Assembly: GCF_000479335.1 (NCBI RefSeq)
Contig: NC_022584.1
Coordinates: forward strand, 1,736,001-1,800,000
Direction of reading: 5' to 3'
Length of the DNA: 64,000 nucleotides
From: Streptococcus ilei
GTDB lineage: Bacteria > Bacillota > Bacilli > Lactobacillales > Streptococcaceae
The notes under the pieces: generated by a model
Database searches by the model: none
Told to the model about the DNA's origin: nothing
Seen by the model: only the letters and a program-made list of their open reading frames with translations
Position numbers and translations under genes: made by a program
Part shown: one piece after another, positions 17,521 to 25,412 of the stretch
Layout of the letters: each line of letters opens with the position of its first letter
How positions within the stretch are numbered: position 1 is the stretch's first letter

Positions 17521-18648
17521 ATGGCAAGTGTTCGTTATCGAAAGCGAGGAGATAGTAACTTATGGACCTATGAAATTCGTAACGAAGGAAAAACTGTTGC
17601 TCATAATAGCGGTTTTAAAACAAAAAAACTTGCAGAGTCAGAAGCTGAGCCAATTCTGCAAGAACTTCGTTTAGGGAAAAGAATTTCTAGAGATATTTCT
17701 CTTGTCGATCTATATCAAGAATGGCTTGAACTAAAAATTCTACCGAGTAGTAGGTCGGAAGAGACAAAGAAAAAATATCTTCTCCGTAAAAACACAATTG
17801 AAAGATTATTTGGAAATAAAAAAGTCACTCAAATTCGTGCGAGTGAATACCAAAGAATAATGAATAAGTATGGTCAAACAGTTGGTAGAAATTTTCTTGG
17901 TAGATTGAATACTGGAATTCATCAGAGCATCCAAATGGCAATTGCAGACAAAGTTCTAATAGATGATTTTACACAACATGTCGAGTTATTTTCATCCAAA
18001 GAACAACAGATGACAGAAGAGAAATATTTACATACAGAAAAGGACTATCTGGATTTACTTTTAGCAGTAAAGAGAAAATTTGATTACCAACGTTCAATTG
18101 TTCCTTATATCGTCTATTTTCTACTAAAAACAGGCATGAGGTTTGGAGAGTTAATAGCGTTAACTTGGAATGAAGTTGACTTTGACAGAGGACTGCTAAA
18201 AACATATAGGAGGTTTAATACCCTTTCTCATAAATTTGTCCCTCCAAAAAACAAAACGTCTATTCGGATGGTACCGATAGACGAAGAATGTATTAAGATA
18301 TTACAAGTCCTAAAAATTGAACAAGAGAAAGCTAATAAAGAGCTAGGAATCAAGAATAGGTATAAAATGATTTTTCAGCATTATGGATATATTCACTTGG
18401 TACCAGACATTGCAAGTGTCAATAAAGCTTTGAGTGTTCTTTTAAATGAATTAGATATTTATCCAATTATCACGACAAAAGGAGCACGCCATACCTATGG
18501 AAGCTACCTCTGGCACAAAGGATTTGACCTTGGAGTAATTGCAAAAATTCTAGGGCATAAAGATATTTCAATGTTAGTAGAAGTATATGGTCATACACTA
18601 CAAGAGAAGATCAATGAAGAATTTGATAACGTTAGAAAACTTTTGTAA
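17521..18648 (+). CDS. int: Tyrosine recombinase (integrase) of the tRNA-Lys element
   Basis: 375 residues. N-terminal Arm/AP2-like DNA-binding part (YRKRGDSNLWTYEIRNEGK), SAM-like core-binding domain, catalytic domain with first Arg in TGMRFGELIALTW (about 205), H-x-x-x region ARHTYGSYL, HKDISM and nucleophile Tyr in VEVYGHT (about 360). All catalytic landmarks are present, so it should be active. It ends about 80 bases from the 3' end of tRNA-Lys, the usual place for an integrase that uses a tRNA attachment site. Confidence 0.93.
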   Translation: MASVRYRKRGDSNLWTYEIRNEGKTVAHNSGFKTKKLAESEAEPILQELRLGKRISRDISLVDLYQEWLELKILPSSRSEETKKKYLLRKNTIERLFGNKKVTQIRASEYQRIMNKYGQTVGRNFLGRLNTGIHQSIQMAIADKVLIDDFTQHVELFSSKEQQMTEEKYLHTEKDYLDLLLAVKRKFDYQRSIVPYIVYFLLKTGMRFGELIALTWNEVDFDRGLLKTYRRFNTLSHKFVPPKNKTSIRMVPIDEECIKILQVLKIEQEKANKELGIKNRYKMIFQHYGYIHLVPDIASVNKALSVLLNELDIYPIITTKGARHTYGSYLWHKGFDLGVIAKILGHKDISMLVEVYGHTLQEKINEEFDNVRKLL

Positions 18649-18662
18649 TTATTTGGTACAAA

Positions 18663-18739
18663 TTTTGGTACAAAAAACAAAATGACAAACAAAAAAGCCT
18701 GATATATCAGGCTTCCTGTTGATTTATTGGATGCCCCCT
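18663..18739 (+). repeat. Right direct repeat / attR-like site overlapping tRNA-Lys 3' end
   Basis: Counterpart of 12688-12767. It includes the last bases of tRNA-Lys and the hairpin AAGCCTGATA / TATCAGGCTT (18695-18714), followed by a T run on the minus strand, so the element appears to bring a replacement terminator for the tRNA gene. Confidence 0.7.
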
Positions 18740-18804
18740 GCAGGGCTCGAACCTGCGACCCATAGATTAAGAGTCTACTGCTCTACCAACTGAGCTAAGG
18801 AGGC
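18732..18804 (-). tRNA. tRNA-Lys (CTT anticodon)
   Basis: 73-base cloverleaf on the minus strand: acceptor GCCTCCT / AGGGGGC with discriminator A, D-arm AGCTCAGTTGGTAGAGC, anticodon loop CTCTTAA (anticodon CTT), T-arm GGTTCGAGCC; CCA not encoded. Lies directly after 6S RNA. Target of the integrated element. Confidence 0.95.
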
Positions 18805-18810
18805 AAAAAA

Positions 18811-19003
18811 AAGCTGTATTGGTGCCGAAACTTCACGGTTTGTATTGAACCCGCGCAATTAAGCAGGTGGGCAACTTGCTCTAACTGAAGCTGCTTCCGC
18901 GTGATACGGCCTGCATGCTGTTAGAAGTCCTTTGTTTCCCTAATAATACAAAAAATAGTCGGTCAACACTTAAGTGTGAAGTCGTACACCACAGCGTTTC
19001 TAT
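18811..19003 (-). ncRNA. ssrS: 6S RNA
   Basis: Minus-strand RNA of about 193 nt. The 5' end (GCTGTGGTG...GACTTCAC) pairs with the 3' end (GTGAAG...CACC..ACAGC) to form the closing stem, and the internal region contains GTTAGAGCAAGTTGCCCACC, familiar from streptococcal 6S RNA. Preceded by a promoter (-35 TTGAAA 19037-19032, -10 TATCAT 19015-19010). It binds the housekeeping RNA polymerase by mimicking an open promoter. Location next to rarA agrees with other Firmicutes. Confidence 0.85.
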
Positions 19004-19009
19004 ATGTAT

Positions 19010-19037
19010 ATGATACCATATTTCAAAAAAATTTCAA
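19010..19037 (-). promoter_or_regulatory. 6S RNA promoter
   Basis: TTGAAA, 16 bases, TATCAT on the minus strand, about seven bases before the likely 5' end of 6S RNA. Confidence 0.7.
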
Positions 19038-19066
19038 GGGAAAATCTCAATTTTTTGGAACCGATA

Positions 19067-20338
19067 TCATCTTTTCTTGAGTTGATCAATCTTCTCTTTT
19101 GTCGCTCCTAGGGCTCGCTCGTATTTGCCATTTTCATTAGGAGTAAAATAGGAGACCCCCTTCAGCTTGTCTGGTAGATAGTCCTGTTGGACCCAATTGC
19201 CAGGATAATTGTGAGGGTATTTGTAATCTTGGGCATTCCCCAAGGTCTTGCTTCCGGCATAGTGGCCATCCCGTAAATGGCGAGGGATGGGAAGGTTGCC
19301 TGACTTCCGGAGGTCTGCCAAGGCCTTGTCCATGGCGACGTAGGCTGAATTGGACTTGGGTGAAAGGGCTAGGTCGATGACGATGTTGGCGATGAGGATA
19401 CGGGCTTCGGGGAAGCCGATGCGCTCAGCGGCCTGAAGGGCTGTCACTGTATGGATCTGGGCATCTGGATTGGCCAGGCCGATATCCTCGTAGGCAATGA
19501 CCGTCAAGCGACGAGCTAAGCTGGGTAGATCACCGGCCTCGATCAAGCGGGCTGCATAGTGGAGACTGGCATCAACATCGGATCCGCGGATGGATTTTTG
19601 AAGAGCAGAGAGGACATCGTAGTGGCCATCTCCATCCTTGTCCATGGTGATATAGCTCCGCTGGAGGCTATTTTCCATGATGTCGAGACTGATGTGGCGA
19701 ACGCCATTCTCCCCTTCCTTAGTAGAGAGGACGGCTAAATCGAGAGAATTATAGGCAGAACGTAGGTCCCCATTGGTCGAAGTGGCGATGAAATCCAAGG
19801 CATCCTCGTCGAGGGTAACAGGAAAGTCAAAGCCCCGCTCGGGATCGCTAAGCGCCAATTGGATAGCCCCTTTGACTTGCTCATTGGTCAAGGGTTCCAG
19901 CTCAAAAATCTGTACCCGACTGCGAATGGCAGGCGTCACGGAGAAGAAAGGATTCTCAGTTGTTGCCCCAATCATGATGACCAGACCGCTCTCCAATAAA
20001 GGCAAGAGAAAATCTTGCTTGGTTTTATCGAGGCGATGGATTTCATCCAAAAGCAGGACTAAGCCGCCTGAAAACTTGGCTTCCTCTGCGATCTCTTGCA
20101 GGCGTTTTTTACTGTCTACGGTTGCATTGAAGGTCCGAAAAGCATACTTGGTCGTACCCGCGATGGCAGAAGCAATACTGGTCTTGCCAATCCCTGGTGG
20201 GCCAAAGAGAATCATGGACGAGAGACGATTGGCCTCCACCATGCGGCGGATGATTTTCCCTGGGCCGACCAGGTGCTCTTGTCCGATGACCTGATCGATG
20301 GTTTTGGGGCGCATGCGCAGGGCGAGATTGTCCGGCAT
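19067..20338 (-). CDS. rarA: Replication-associated recombination protein RarA (MgsA)
   Basis: 423 residues. MPDNLALRMRPKTIDQVIGQEHL start, Walker A GPPGIGKTS (about 46-54), Walker B LLLDEIHR, sensor-1 GATTENP and Arg finger region SRVQIFELEPL, followed by the C-terminal clamp-loader-like tetramerisation domain with YAARLIEAGDLPSLARRL and PRHLRDGHY. It acts at stalled replication forks with SSB. SD AAAGGAG before ATG. No hairpin is seen before the 6S promoter, so 6S RNA may also be reached by read-through. Confidence 0.95.
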   Translation of the reverse strand: MPDNLALRMRPKTIDQVIGQEHLVGPGKIIRRMVEANRLSSMILFGPPGIGKTSIASAIAGTTKYAFRTFNATVDSKKRLQEIAEEAKFSGGLVLLLDEIHRLDKTKQDFLLPLLESGLVIMIGATTENPFFSVTPAIRSRVQIFELEPLTNEQVKGAIQLALSDPERGFDFPVTLDEDALDFIATSTNGDLRSAYNSLDLAVLSTKEGENGVRHISLDIMENSLQRSYITMDKDGDGHYDVLSALQKSIRGSDVDASLHYAARLIEAGDLPSLARRLTVIAYEDIGLANPDAQIHTVTALQAAERIGFPEARILIANIVIDLALSPKSNSAYVAMDKALADLRKSGNLPIPRHLRDGHYAGSKTLGNAQDYKYPHNYPGNWVQQDYLPDKLKGVSYFTPNENGKYERALGATKEKIDQLKKR

Positions 20339-20452
20339 GAGGGTCTCCTTTCTAGCTTTGTCTCCTTTAAAAGAGGCAGTTTTTATGGTAAGATTGTAGT
20401 AACTATTGTATCATATTCCGCTCTAAGAGTGGGAAATTAGAAAGAGGACACG

Positions 20453-20923
20453 ATGTCTAAATATGGATTTTTGGATGTTTTAGAAGAGGAAATGGAAAAG
20501 GTCTTTCCCTTTGACTTTGAGATCAATTGGGATAAGAAGAATCATGCGGTAGAAGTGGCTTTTCTCTTAGAAGTACAAAACACAGGAGGGGTTGCCTTGG
20601 TCGATGAGTCGGGCGAAGAATCTGACGAGGATATCTTCTTTGAAGAAGCCGTCATCTTCTACAATCCAGCCAAGTCGCATGTGGAAGAAGATGCCTATTT
20701 AACAGCCCTTCCGTATGAGCCGAAAAAAGGCTTGTCTCGAGAGTTTCTAGCTTATTTTGCGACCTTCCTCAAAGATACAGCCGAGCTGGCCTTGGATGAC
20801 CTCATGGATTTCTTAGCAGACGAAGAGGCAGAGAGCTTTGAGATCGTCTGGAACCAAGAAGTCTTTGAAGAAGGAAAAGTCGGCCTAGAAGAAAGCACCT
20901 TTTACCCTTATCCGAGATATTAG
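20453..20923 (+). CDS. DUF3013 family protein
   Basis: 156 residues, very acidic. MSKYGFLDVLEEEMEKVFPFDFEINWD and LEVQNTGGVALVD resemble the streptococcal DUF3013 family, whose function is unknown and which usually lies near rarA and prmA. Single globular domain, no signal or membrane segment. SD AGAGGA. Diverges from rarA and probably forms an operon with the next genes. Confidence 0.8.
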   Translation: MSKYGFLDVLEEEMEKVFPFDFEINWDKKNHAVEVAFLLEVQNTGGVALVDESGEESDEDIFFEEAVIFYNPAKSHVEEDAYLTALPYEPKKGLSREFLAYFATFLKDTAELALDDLMDFLADEEAESFEIVWNQEVFEEGKVGLEESTFYPYPRY

Positions 20924-20940
20924 GAATAGTGGGAGACTTT

Positions 20941-22014
20941 ATGAAAAAAATTGGGATCTACCTGGTTTACGGTCTATCGTTTCTTCTCTTGATGGCTGCT
21001 TTTGCCTTGGGGACGATCGCCTTTACGGAGTTAGGTTTTCAACTGGTTTTTGTACCGGGCTATCTCTTCACTTTTTCTAGCATTTATCTCATTTTCATTC
21101 TCCATGAACTGGGGCATGCTTTTTGTGGCTATCTGACGGGCTATCGGCTCGTCGCTTTAGGCTTGGGAAATTTTCTCCTGACTAAAAAAGCAGGGAAGTT
21201 TCGTCTTAGCCGCACGGCCACTCTGAAAAATGTCGGTGCCCAGTATATTGGACTAAAAGAGGATGAAAGTGACCAACGAATGATTCTGATGCTTTCCGGT
21301 GGGATATTGGTTCATTTGACTTTACTTATCGTATCCATCCTTTTTGGAGTTCTGACACAGAGTTGGTATTTTGCAGGCAATTGGATTTGTCTCAATCTCT
21401 CCTTCATTTTGGCCAATGCTCTCCCCCTTGGGATTACAGATGGAGCCAAAATTTTAGAATTGATGCGCCATCCTGAAAATGTACCCTATGCTTATCTCGG
21501 ACTGCGCCATTCTGCTCAGACCTTGCTAGCGCCAGAAGACTACGATCTAAAAGACTTTGTTAGACCTGTTTCTGAGGAGGCGCAAGGAGGTTTTGTGGAG
21601 GGAGTCTTAGCCCTTCAGGGAGAAGTCTACATCCTAGAGGGCAATCGAGAGGCGGCTAAAGAGCAGTTTCAGGCTTTACTGGAGAGGGCAGATAATCCGA
21701 TGATTCAAACGGCCGCTCAGTTATCCCTCTTGCATATCGCCTTATTGGAAGGAGATGATGAGAAAGCAGAGGAGTACGCGACCATTCGGCGAGTCAAGTC
21801 TTTTTTGTCGATGAAAATGACCAATATACAAGCGGTCCAAGCTTGGTATCAATTTATGGTCAAGAAGGATTTGGACCGGACACACAAGGCGATCAAGCTT
21901 GCCAGACAGAAAATGGATGTAAGTCGCATGTTGCGAGATGAGAAAGCCTATTACCAGCAGTGGTTAGATGAGTTGGAGCAAGCTATACAGGAAGAACAGA
22001 CTCAGGTAGGCTGA
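20941..22014 (+). CDS. Membrane metalloprotease-like protein (M50/site-2 type)
   Basis: 357 residues from ATG 20941, chosen because GGGAG lies five bases upstream; an in-frame GTG at 20929 is less likely. N-terminal membrane helices at about 5-27 and 36-55, the second running into the zinc motif HELGH (about 57-61), more helices at 117-140 and 147-167, and ANALPLGITDGAKI as the third-ligand region (an LDG-like motif). The C-terminal about 150 residues are soluble, helical and TPR-like. Substrate unknown. Confidence 0.7.
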   Translation: MKKIGIYLVYGLSFLLLMAAFALGTIAFTELGFQLVFVPGYLFTFSSIYLIFILHELGHAFCGYLTGYRLVALGLGNFLLTKKAGKFRLSRTATLKNVGAQYIGLKEDESDQRMILMLSGGILVHLTLLIVSILFGVLTQSWYFAGNWICLNLSFILANALPLGITDGAKILELMRHPENVPYAYLGLRHSAQTLLAPEDYDLKDFVRPVSEEAQGGFVEGVLALQGEVYILEGNREAAKEQFQALLERADNPMIQTAAQLSLLHIALLEGDDEKAEEYATIRRVKSFLSMKMTNIQAVQAWYQFMVKKDLDRTHKAIKLARQKMDVSRMLRDEKAYYQQWLDELEQAIQEEQTQVG

Positions 22015-22036
22015 TAAAAGGAAAGAGAGCTGTCCG

Positions 22037-22579
22037 ATGTTTCAGATATTTAAGCGGTTATGTAGTAAAAAATTCCAAACATCACAAGAGCATGAGTCGA
22101 TCCTTCCTCGAAATCGATTTGCAGATCTAGATTTCGAGCGAGTATTGAAGTCTGGAACTTGTGACCGTATTGATGAGGTGGGTCACTGTGTTGAGGATGG
22201 TGAAATCACACTATTTGACTTTTCGATAGACTTTGCAGAATTTGAATTCATAGGTGCTTTCAAAATTGAGGAAGAAGACCAGTTTCAGCAACTATTAGCT
22301 CGTTTAAATAGTATTGACAATGCCATTCAGTCTTGTTTGGAAAGTGAGATGAAGCAACCCATCCCTCAGTTTGCCAAGGATCTGGGCTATACTCAGAAGA
22401 GGTGGGAGAAAACCTTCTACTTCCATCCTTGGGTATTAAGTTTTGAGGAAAATCCGCCTAATCTTCGATATGTCGCAGATTATGTAAATGATGAGTTTAC
22501 CGTTTATTTTGCTAAAAAACATGGTAGATGGCAGGCATACTGGGATGCAGAGTGTCAAAAGGTGATTGAAGAAAGCTAG
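22037..22579 (+). CDS. Hypothetical protein, acidic
   Basis: 180 residues, not recognised. N-terminal basic segment MFQIFKRLCSKKF, then an acidic alpha/beta protein containing DEVGHCVEDGEITLFDFSID and many Trp/Tyr residues near the C-terminus (RWQAYWDAECQK). No membrane segment. Composition resembles immunity or DUF proteins of toxin loci, but there is no direct support. SD GGAAAGAGAG; 22 bases after the protease gene. Confidence 0.7.
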   Translation: MFQIFKRLCSKKFQTSQEHESILPRNRFADLDFERVLKSGTCDRIDEVGHCVEDGEITLFDFSIDFAEFEFIGAFKIEEEDQFQQLLARLNSIDNAIQSCLESEMKQPIPQFAKDLGYTQKRWEKTFYFHPWVLSFEENPPNLRYVADYVNDEFTVYFAKKHGRWQAYWDAECQKVIEES

Positions 22580-22628
22580 CCAGGGTTTTCTCATAAAGTA
22601 GTTGTTATGATATGAAAAGGTCAGTATC

Positions 22629-23072
22629 ATGGAATTATTGGATCAACAATTGGATTTTACGGGTTGCAAGATTGCCTTGATTTGTGGAGATAGGATTTTA
22701 ACCATACTACGTGATGATAAGGAAAATATCCCTTGGCCCAATAAGTGGGAGTTGCCAGGTGGTGGCCGTGAAGGGACCGAAAGTCCTTTTGAGTGTGCAG
22801 CGCGTGAAGTTTATGAGGAATTGGGAATTCATTTAGATGAAGACTGTCTGCTTTGGAGCAAGATTTATCCTAGCGTAATCTTTAAAGACAAGCAATCGGT
22901 CTTTATGGTTGGTCAGCTAAGACAAGAACAATTTGACAATATTACCTTTGGGAATGAAGGACAGGCCTATAAACTGATGCTTATTGAGGAATTTTTGAAG
23001 TCTAAACAGGCAGTGCCTCAGCTACAGGGGAGATTGAGGGATTATTTGGAGGAGAATTATGATAAGACTTGA
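22629..23072 (+). CDS. NUDIX hydrolase
   Basis: 147 residues. NUDIX box GGGREGTESPFECAAREVYEE followed by LG (about 40-63) with the REVYEE core intact. Preceding strand WPNKWELPGG is typical. Hydrolyses a nucleoside diphosphate linked to another group; MutT-like or ADP-sugar substrates cannot be told apart. ATG follows AAAAGGTC, a modest SD. Its 3' end overlaps the acetyltransferase gene by 14 bases. Confidence 0.9.
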   Translation: MELLDQQLDFTGCKIALICGDRILTILRDDKENIPWPNKWELPGGGREGTESPFECAAREVYEELGIHLDEDCLLWSKIYPSVIFKDKQSVFMVGQLRQEQFDNITFGNEGQAYKLMLIEEFLKSKQAVPQLQGRLRDYLEENYDKT

Positions 23073-23532
23073 GAGAGTAGGAGCGGAAGATTTAGAAACC
23101 ATCATTACTATTCAAAGAGCCAGTTTTAAGGCGGTCTATGAGAAATACCAAGATGAGTATGATCCTTATCTGGAGGACCGCGAACGAATCAAGTGGAAAC
23201 TGGTAGAACGTCCTAATAGCTATTACTACTTTGTGAAAGAAGATGAAGAAAAGATTGGTTTTTTACGAATTCAGACCAATGAAGAGCTAACGAATGCTTG
23301 GTTAGGAACAGCAGCGATTTTGCCTCAGTATCAAGGACAAGGGTATGGATCTAAAGGTTTAAGCTTACTGGAAAAAGAATTTCCAACCGTCACACAGTGG
23401 GATTTGTGTACGGTATTACAGGATTCGGGCATGGTTGCTTTCTATGAGAAGAATGGCTACCATCAAACCCATATCGAGCCTGAAAAAGAAGGCATGGATA
23501 TGGTCTACATGAAAAAAATGATAGAGAAATAG
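23059..23532 (+). CDS. GNAT-family N-acetyltransferase
   Basis: 157 residues. MIRLERVGAEDLETIITIQ start, core strand and acetyl-CoA loop LGTAAILPQYQGQGYGSKGLS (Q-x-x-G-x-G/A), then a terminal strand FYEKNGYHQTH. Substrate unknown. Start overlaps the NUDIX gene, SD GGAGGA inside it, so the two are coupled. Confidence 0.9.
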   Translation: MIRLERVGAEDLETIITIQRASFKAVYEKYQDEYDPYLEDRERIKWKLVERPNSYYYFVKEDEEKIGFLRIQTNEELTNAWLGTAAILPQYQGQGYGSKGLSLLEKEFPTVTQWDLCTVLQDSGMVAFYEKNGYHQTHIEPEKEGMDMVYMKKMIEK

Positions 23533-23670
23533 AAAGGATGGTTCGGTTACATTTCTAAACTGAACCCGCCCTAAACACTGTGCCAAAAAAGATAAACTTC
23601 TCTTAGACACAAGCGTCTTCGGAGAAGTTCCTATTTTGGCTTTGTGTTTTACGGGCTTGGTATCTTAATG

Positions 23671-24621
23671 ATGGAAACATGGCAAGAGTTAAAAGTTACA
23701 GTCAAGCGTGAGGGAGAGGAGTTGGTTTCCAATCTCCTAATTGAGTTGGGAGCGCAAGGTGTTGCGATTGAAGACAGCATGGACTATGTGGGGAATGTGG
23801 ACCGTTTTGGTGAGATTTTCCCTGAAGTCGAGCAACAGGAAGAAATCGTTGTGACCGCCTACTACCCTGAAACGGTGGATGTAGCAGTGGTTGAGGCAGA
23901 CTTGCAGGCTCGTTTGGCAGAATTGACCGATTTTATGGATCTGGGCGAGGTCAAGATGGGCACGACCGCCTTGGCTGAGGAAGACTGGGCCGACAACTGG
24001 AAGAAATACTATGAACCAGCTCGCATCACTCATGATTTGACCATTGTACCGTCATGGACGGACTATGAGGCGACGGCGGGAGAAAAGATTATCAAGTTGG
24101 ACCCTGGTATGGCCTTCGGAACAGGAACCCACCCGACGACCAAGATGAGCCTCTTTGCCTTGGAGCAGGTTCTTCGTGGTGGCGAAACAGTGCTAGATGT
24201 AGGGACGGGTTCAGGGGTTCTTTCTATTGCAAGCTCGCTTCTAGGTGCCAAGGAAATTTTCGCCTATGACCTAGACGATGTAGCAGTTCGAGTCGCTCAG
24301 GAAAATATTGAGCTCAATCCTGGCATGGAAAACATCCATGTAGCACCGGGCGATTTGCTCAAGGGGGTAGAGATTGAGGCCGATGTCATCGTGGCCAATA
24401 TCTTGGCAGATATCCTCATTCATCTGACAGACGATGCTTATCGTTTGGTCAAGGACGAAGGTTATCTTATCATGAGTGGCATTATCAAGGACAAGTGGGA
24501 CATGGTCCATGAGTCCGCAGAAGCTGCTGGATTTTTCCTTGAAACTCACATGATCCAAGGAGAATGGAATGCCTGTGTCTTCAAGAAGACCAAGGATATC
24601 TCTGGTGTGATTGGAGGTTAG
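23671..24621 (+). CDS. prmA: Ribosomal protein L11 methyltransferase PrmA
   Basis: 316 residues from ATG 23671 ([18 protein letters not shown]), the usual PrmA N-terminus; upstream in-frame codons would give an atypical extension. SAM-binding motif [14 protein letters not shown] (about 176-188) with upstream GTGTHPTT, and motif IV-like VANILADI. Trimethylates L11 using S-adenosylmethionine. One base before rsmE, with which it forms a conserved pair. Confidence 0.95.
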   Translation: METWQELKVTVKREGEELVSNLLIELGAQGVAIEDSMDYVGNVDRFGEIFPEVEQQEEIVVTAYYPETVDVAVVEADLQARLAELTDFMDLGEVKMGTTALAEEDWADNWKKYYEPARITHDLTIVPSWTDYEATAGEKIIKLDPGMAFGTGTHPTTKMSLFALEQVLRGGETVLDVGTGSGVLSIASSLLGAKEIFAYDLDDVAVRVAQENIELNPGMENIHVAPGDLLKGVEIEADVIVANILADILIHLTDDAYRLVKDEGYLIMSGIIKDKWDMVHESAEAAGFFLETHMIQGEWNACVFKKTKDISGVIGG

Positions 24622-24622
24622 C

Positions 24623-25372
24623 ATGCAACAGTATTTTGTAAAAGGTAGTGCTAGCTCACCAGTCACTATCGAGGACAAGGAAACCAGCAAGCATATGTTT
24701 CAGGTCATGCGCTTGAAGGAAGATGATGAGGTTACACTAGTCTTTGATGATGGGATCAAGCATTTGGCGCGCGTGGTTAATGTGGAGGCTCGTCAGTTGG
24801 AGCTAATCAAAGAATTAGCTGACAATGTGGAACTACCTATTCAAGTGACCATCGCTTCAGGCTTTCCCAAGGGAGACAAGCTCGAGTTCATCACTCAAAA
24901 GGTGACAGAACTAGGTGCTAGTCAAATCTGGGCCTTTCCTGCAGACTGGTCAGTTGCCAAGTGGGACGGCAAGAAATTGGGTAAAAAGGTCGAGAAACTA
25001 GAAAAAATCGCCCTTGGAGCAGCCGAGCAAAGCAAGCGGAATCTTGTTCCAAACATTACCCTTTTTGAGAAAAAGGCAGACTTTCTAGCCCAACTCGACC
25101 AGTTTGACCGCATCGTGGTGGCCTATGAAGAGTCGGCCAAAGAAGGCGAAAGCGCTGCTCTAATTCAGTCACTGACTGGACTGGAAGCTGGAAGCAAACT
25201 GCTCTTTATCTTTGGTCCGGAAGGTGGGCTCTCACCTGCGGAAATTAAAAATTTTGAAGCTAAAGGAGCAGTCCTGGCAGGACTTGGCCCTCGGATTCTT
25301 CGAGCAGAAACAGCACCACTCTATGCTCTTAGCGCAGTGAGTGTTGTCACAGAATTAATGAAAAACGCGTGA
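24623..25372 (+). CDS. rsmE: 16S rRNA m3U1498 methyltransferase RsmE
   Basis: 249 residues from ATG 24623 with SD GGAGG. N-terminal PUA-like domain (MQQYFVKG...TSKHMFQVMRLKEDDEV), then a SPOUT knot domain with FIFGPEGGLSPAEI and LGPRILRAETAPLYAL, both diagnostic. Methylates U1498 of 16S rRNA. Directly follows prmA and ends at a terminator shared with the convergent nucleotidase gene. Confidence 0.95.
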   Translation: MQQYFVKGSASSPVTIEDKETSKHMFQVMRLKEDDEVTLVFDDGIKHLARVVNVEARQLELIKELADNVELPIQVTIASGFPKGDKLEFITQKVTELGASQIWAFPADWSVAKWDGKKLGKKVEKLEKIALGAAEQSKRNLVPNITLFEKKADFLAQLDQFDRIVVAYEESAKEGESAALIQSLTGLEAGSKLLFIFGPEGGLSPAEIKNFEAKGAVLAGLGPRILRAETAPLYALSAVSVVTELMKNA

Positions 25373-25399
25373 AGGTGATCTTCACGCGTTAATTTTTTT
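25364..25399. terminator. Bidirectional terminator between rsmE and the nucleotidase gene
   Basis: AACGCGTGAAG / CTTCACGCGTT stem; T run on plus strand, A tract on the other side. Confidence 0.85.
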
Positions 25400-25412
25400 G
25401 ACTAGGAAAGAA

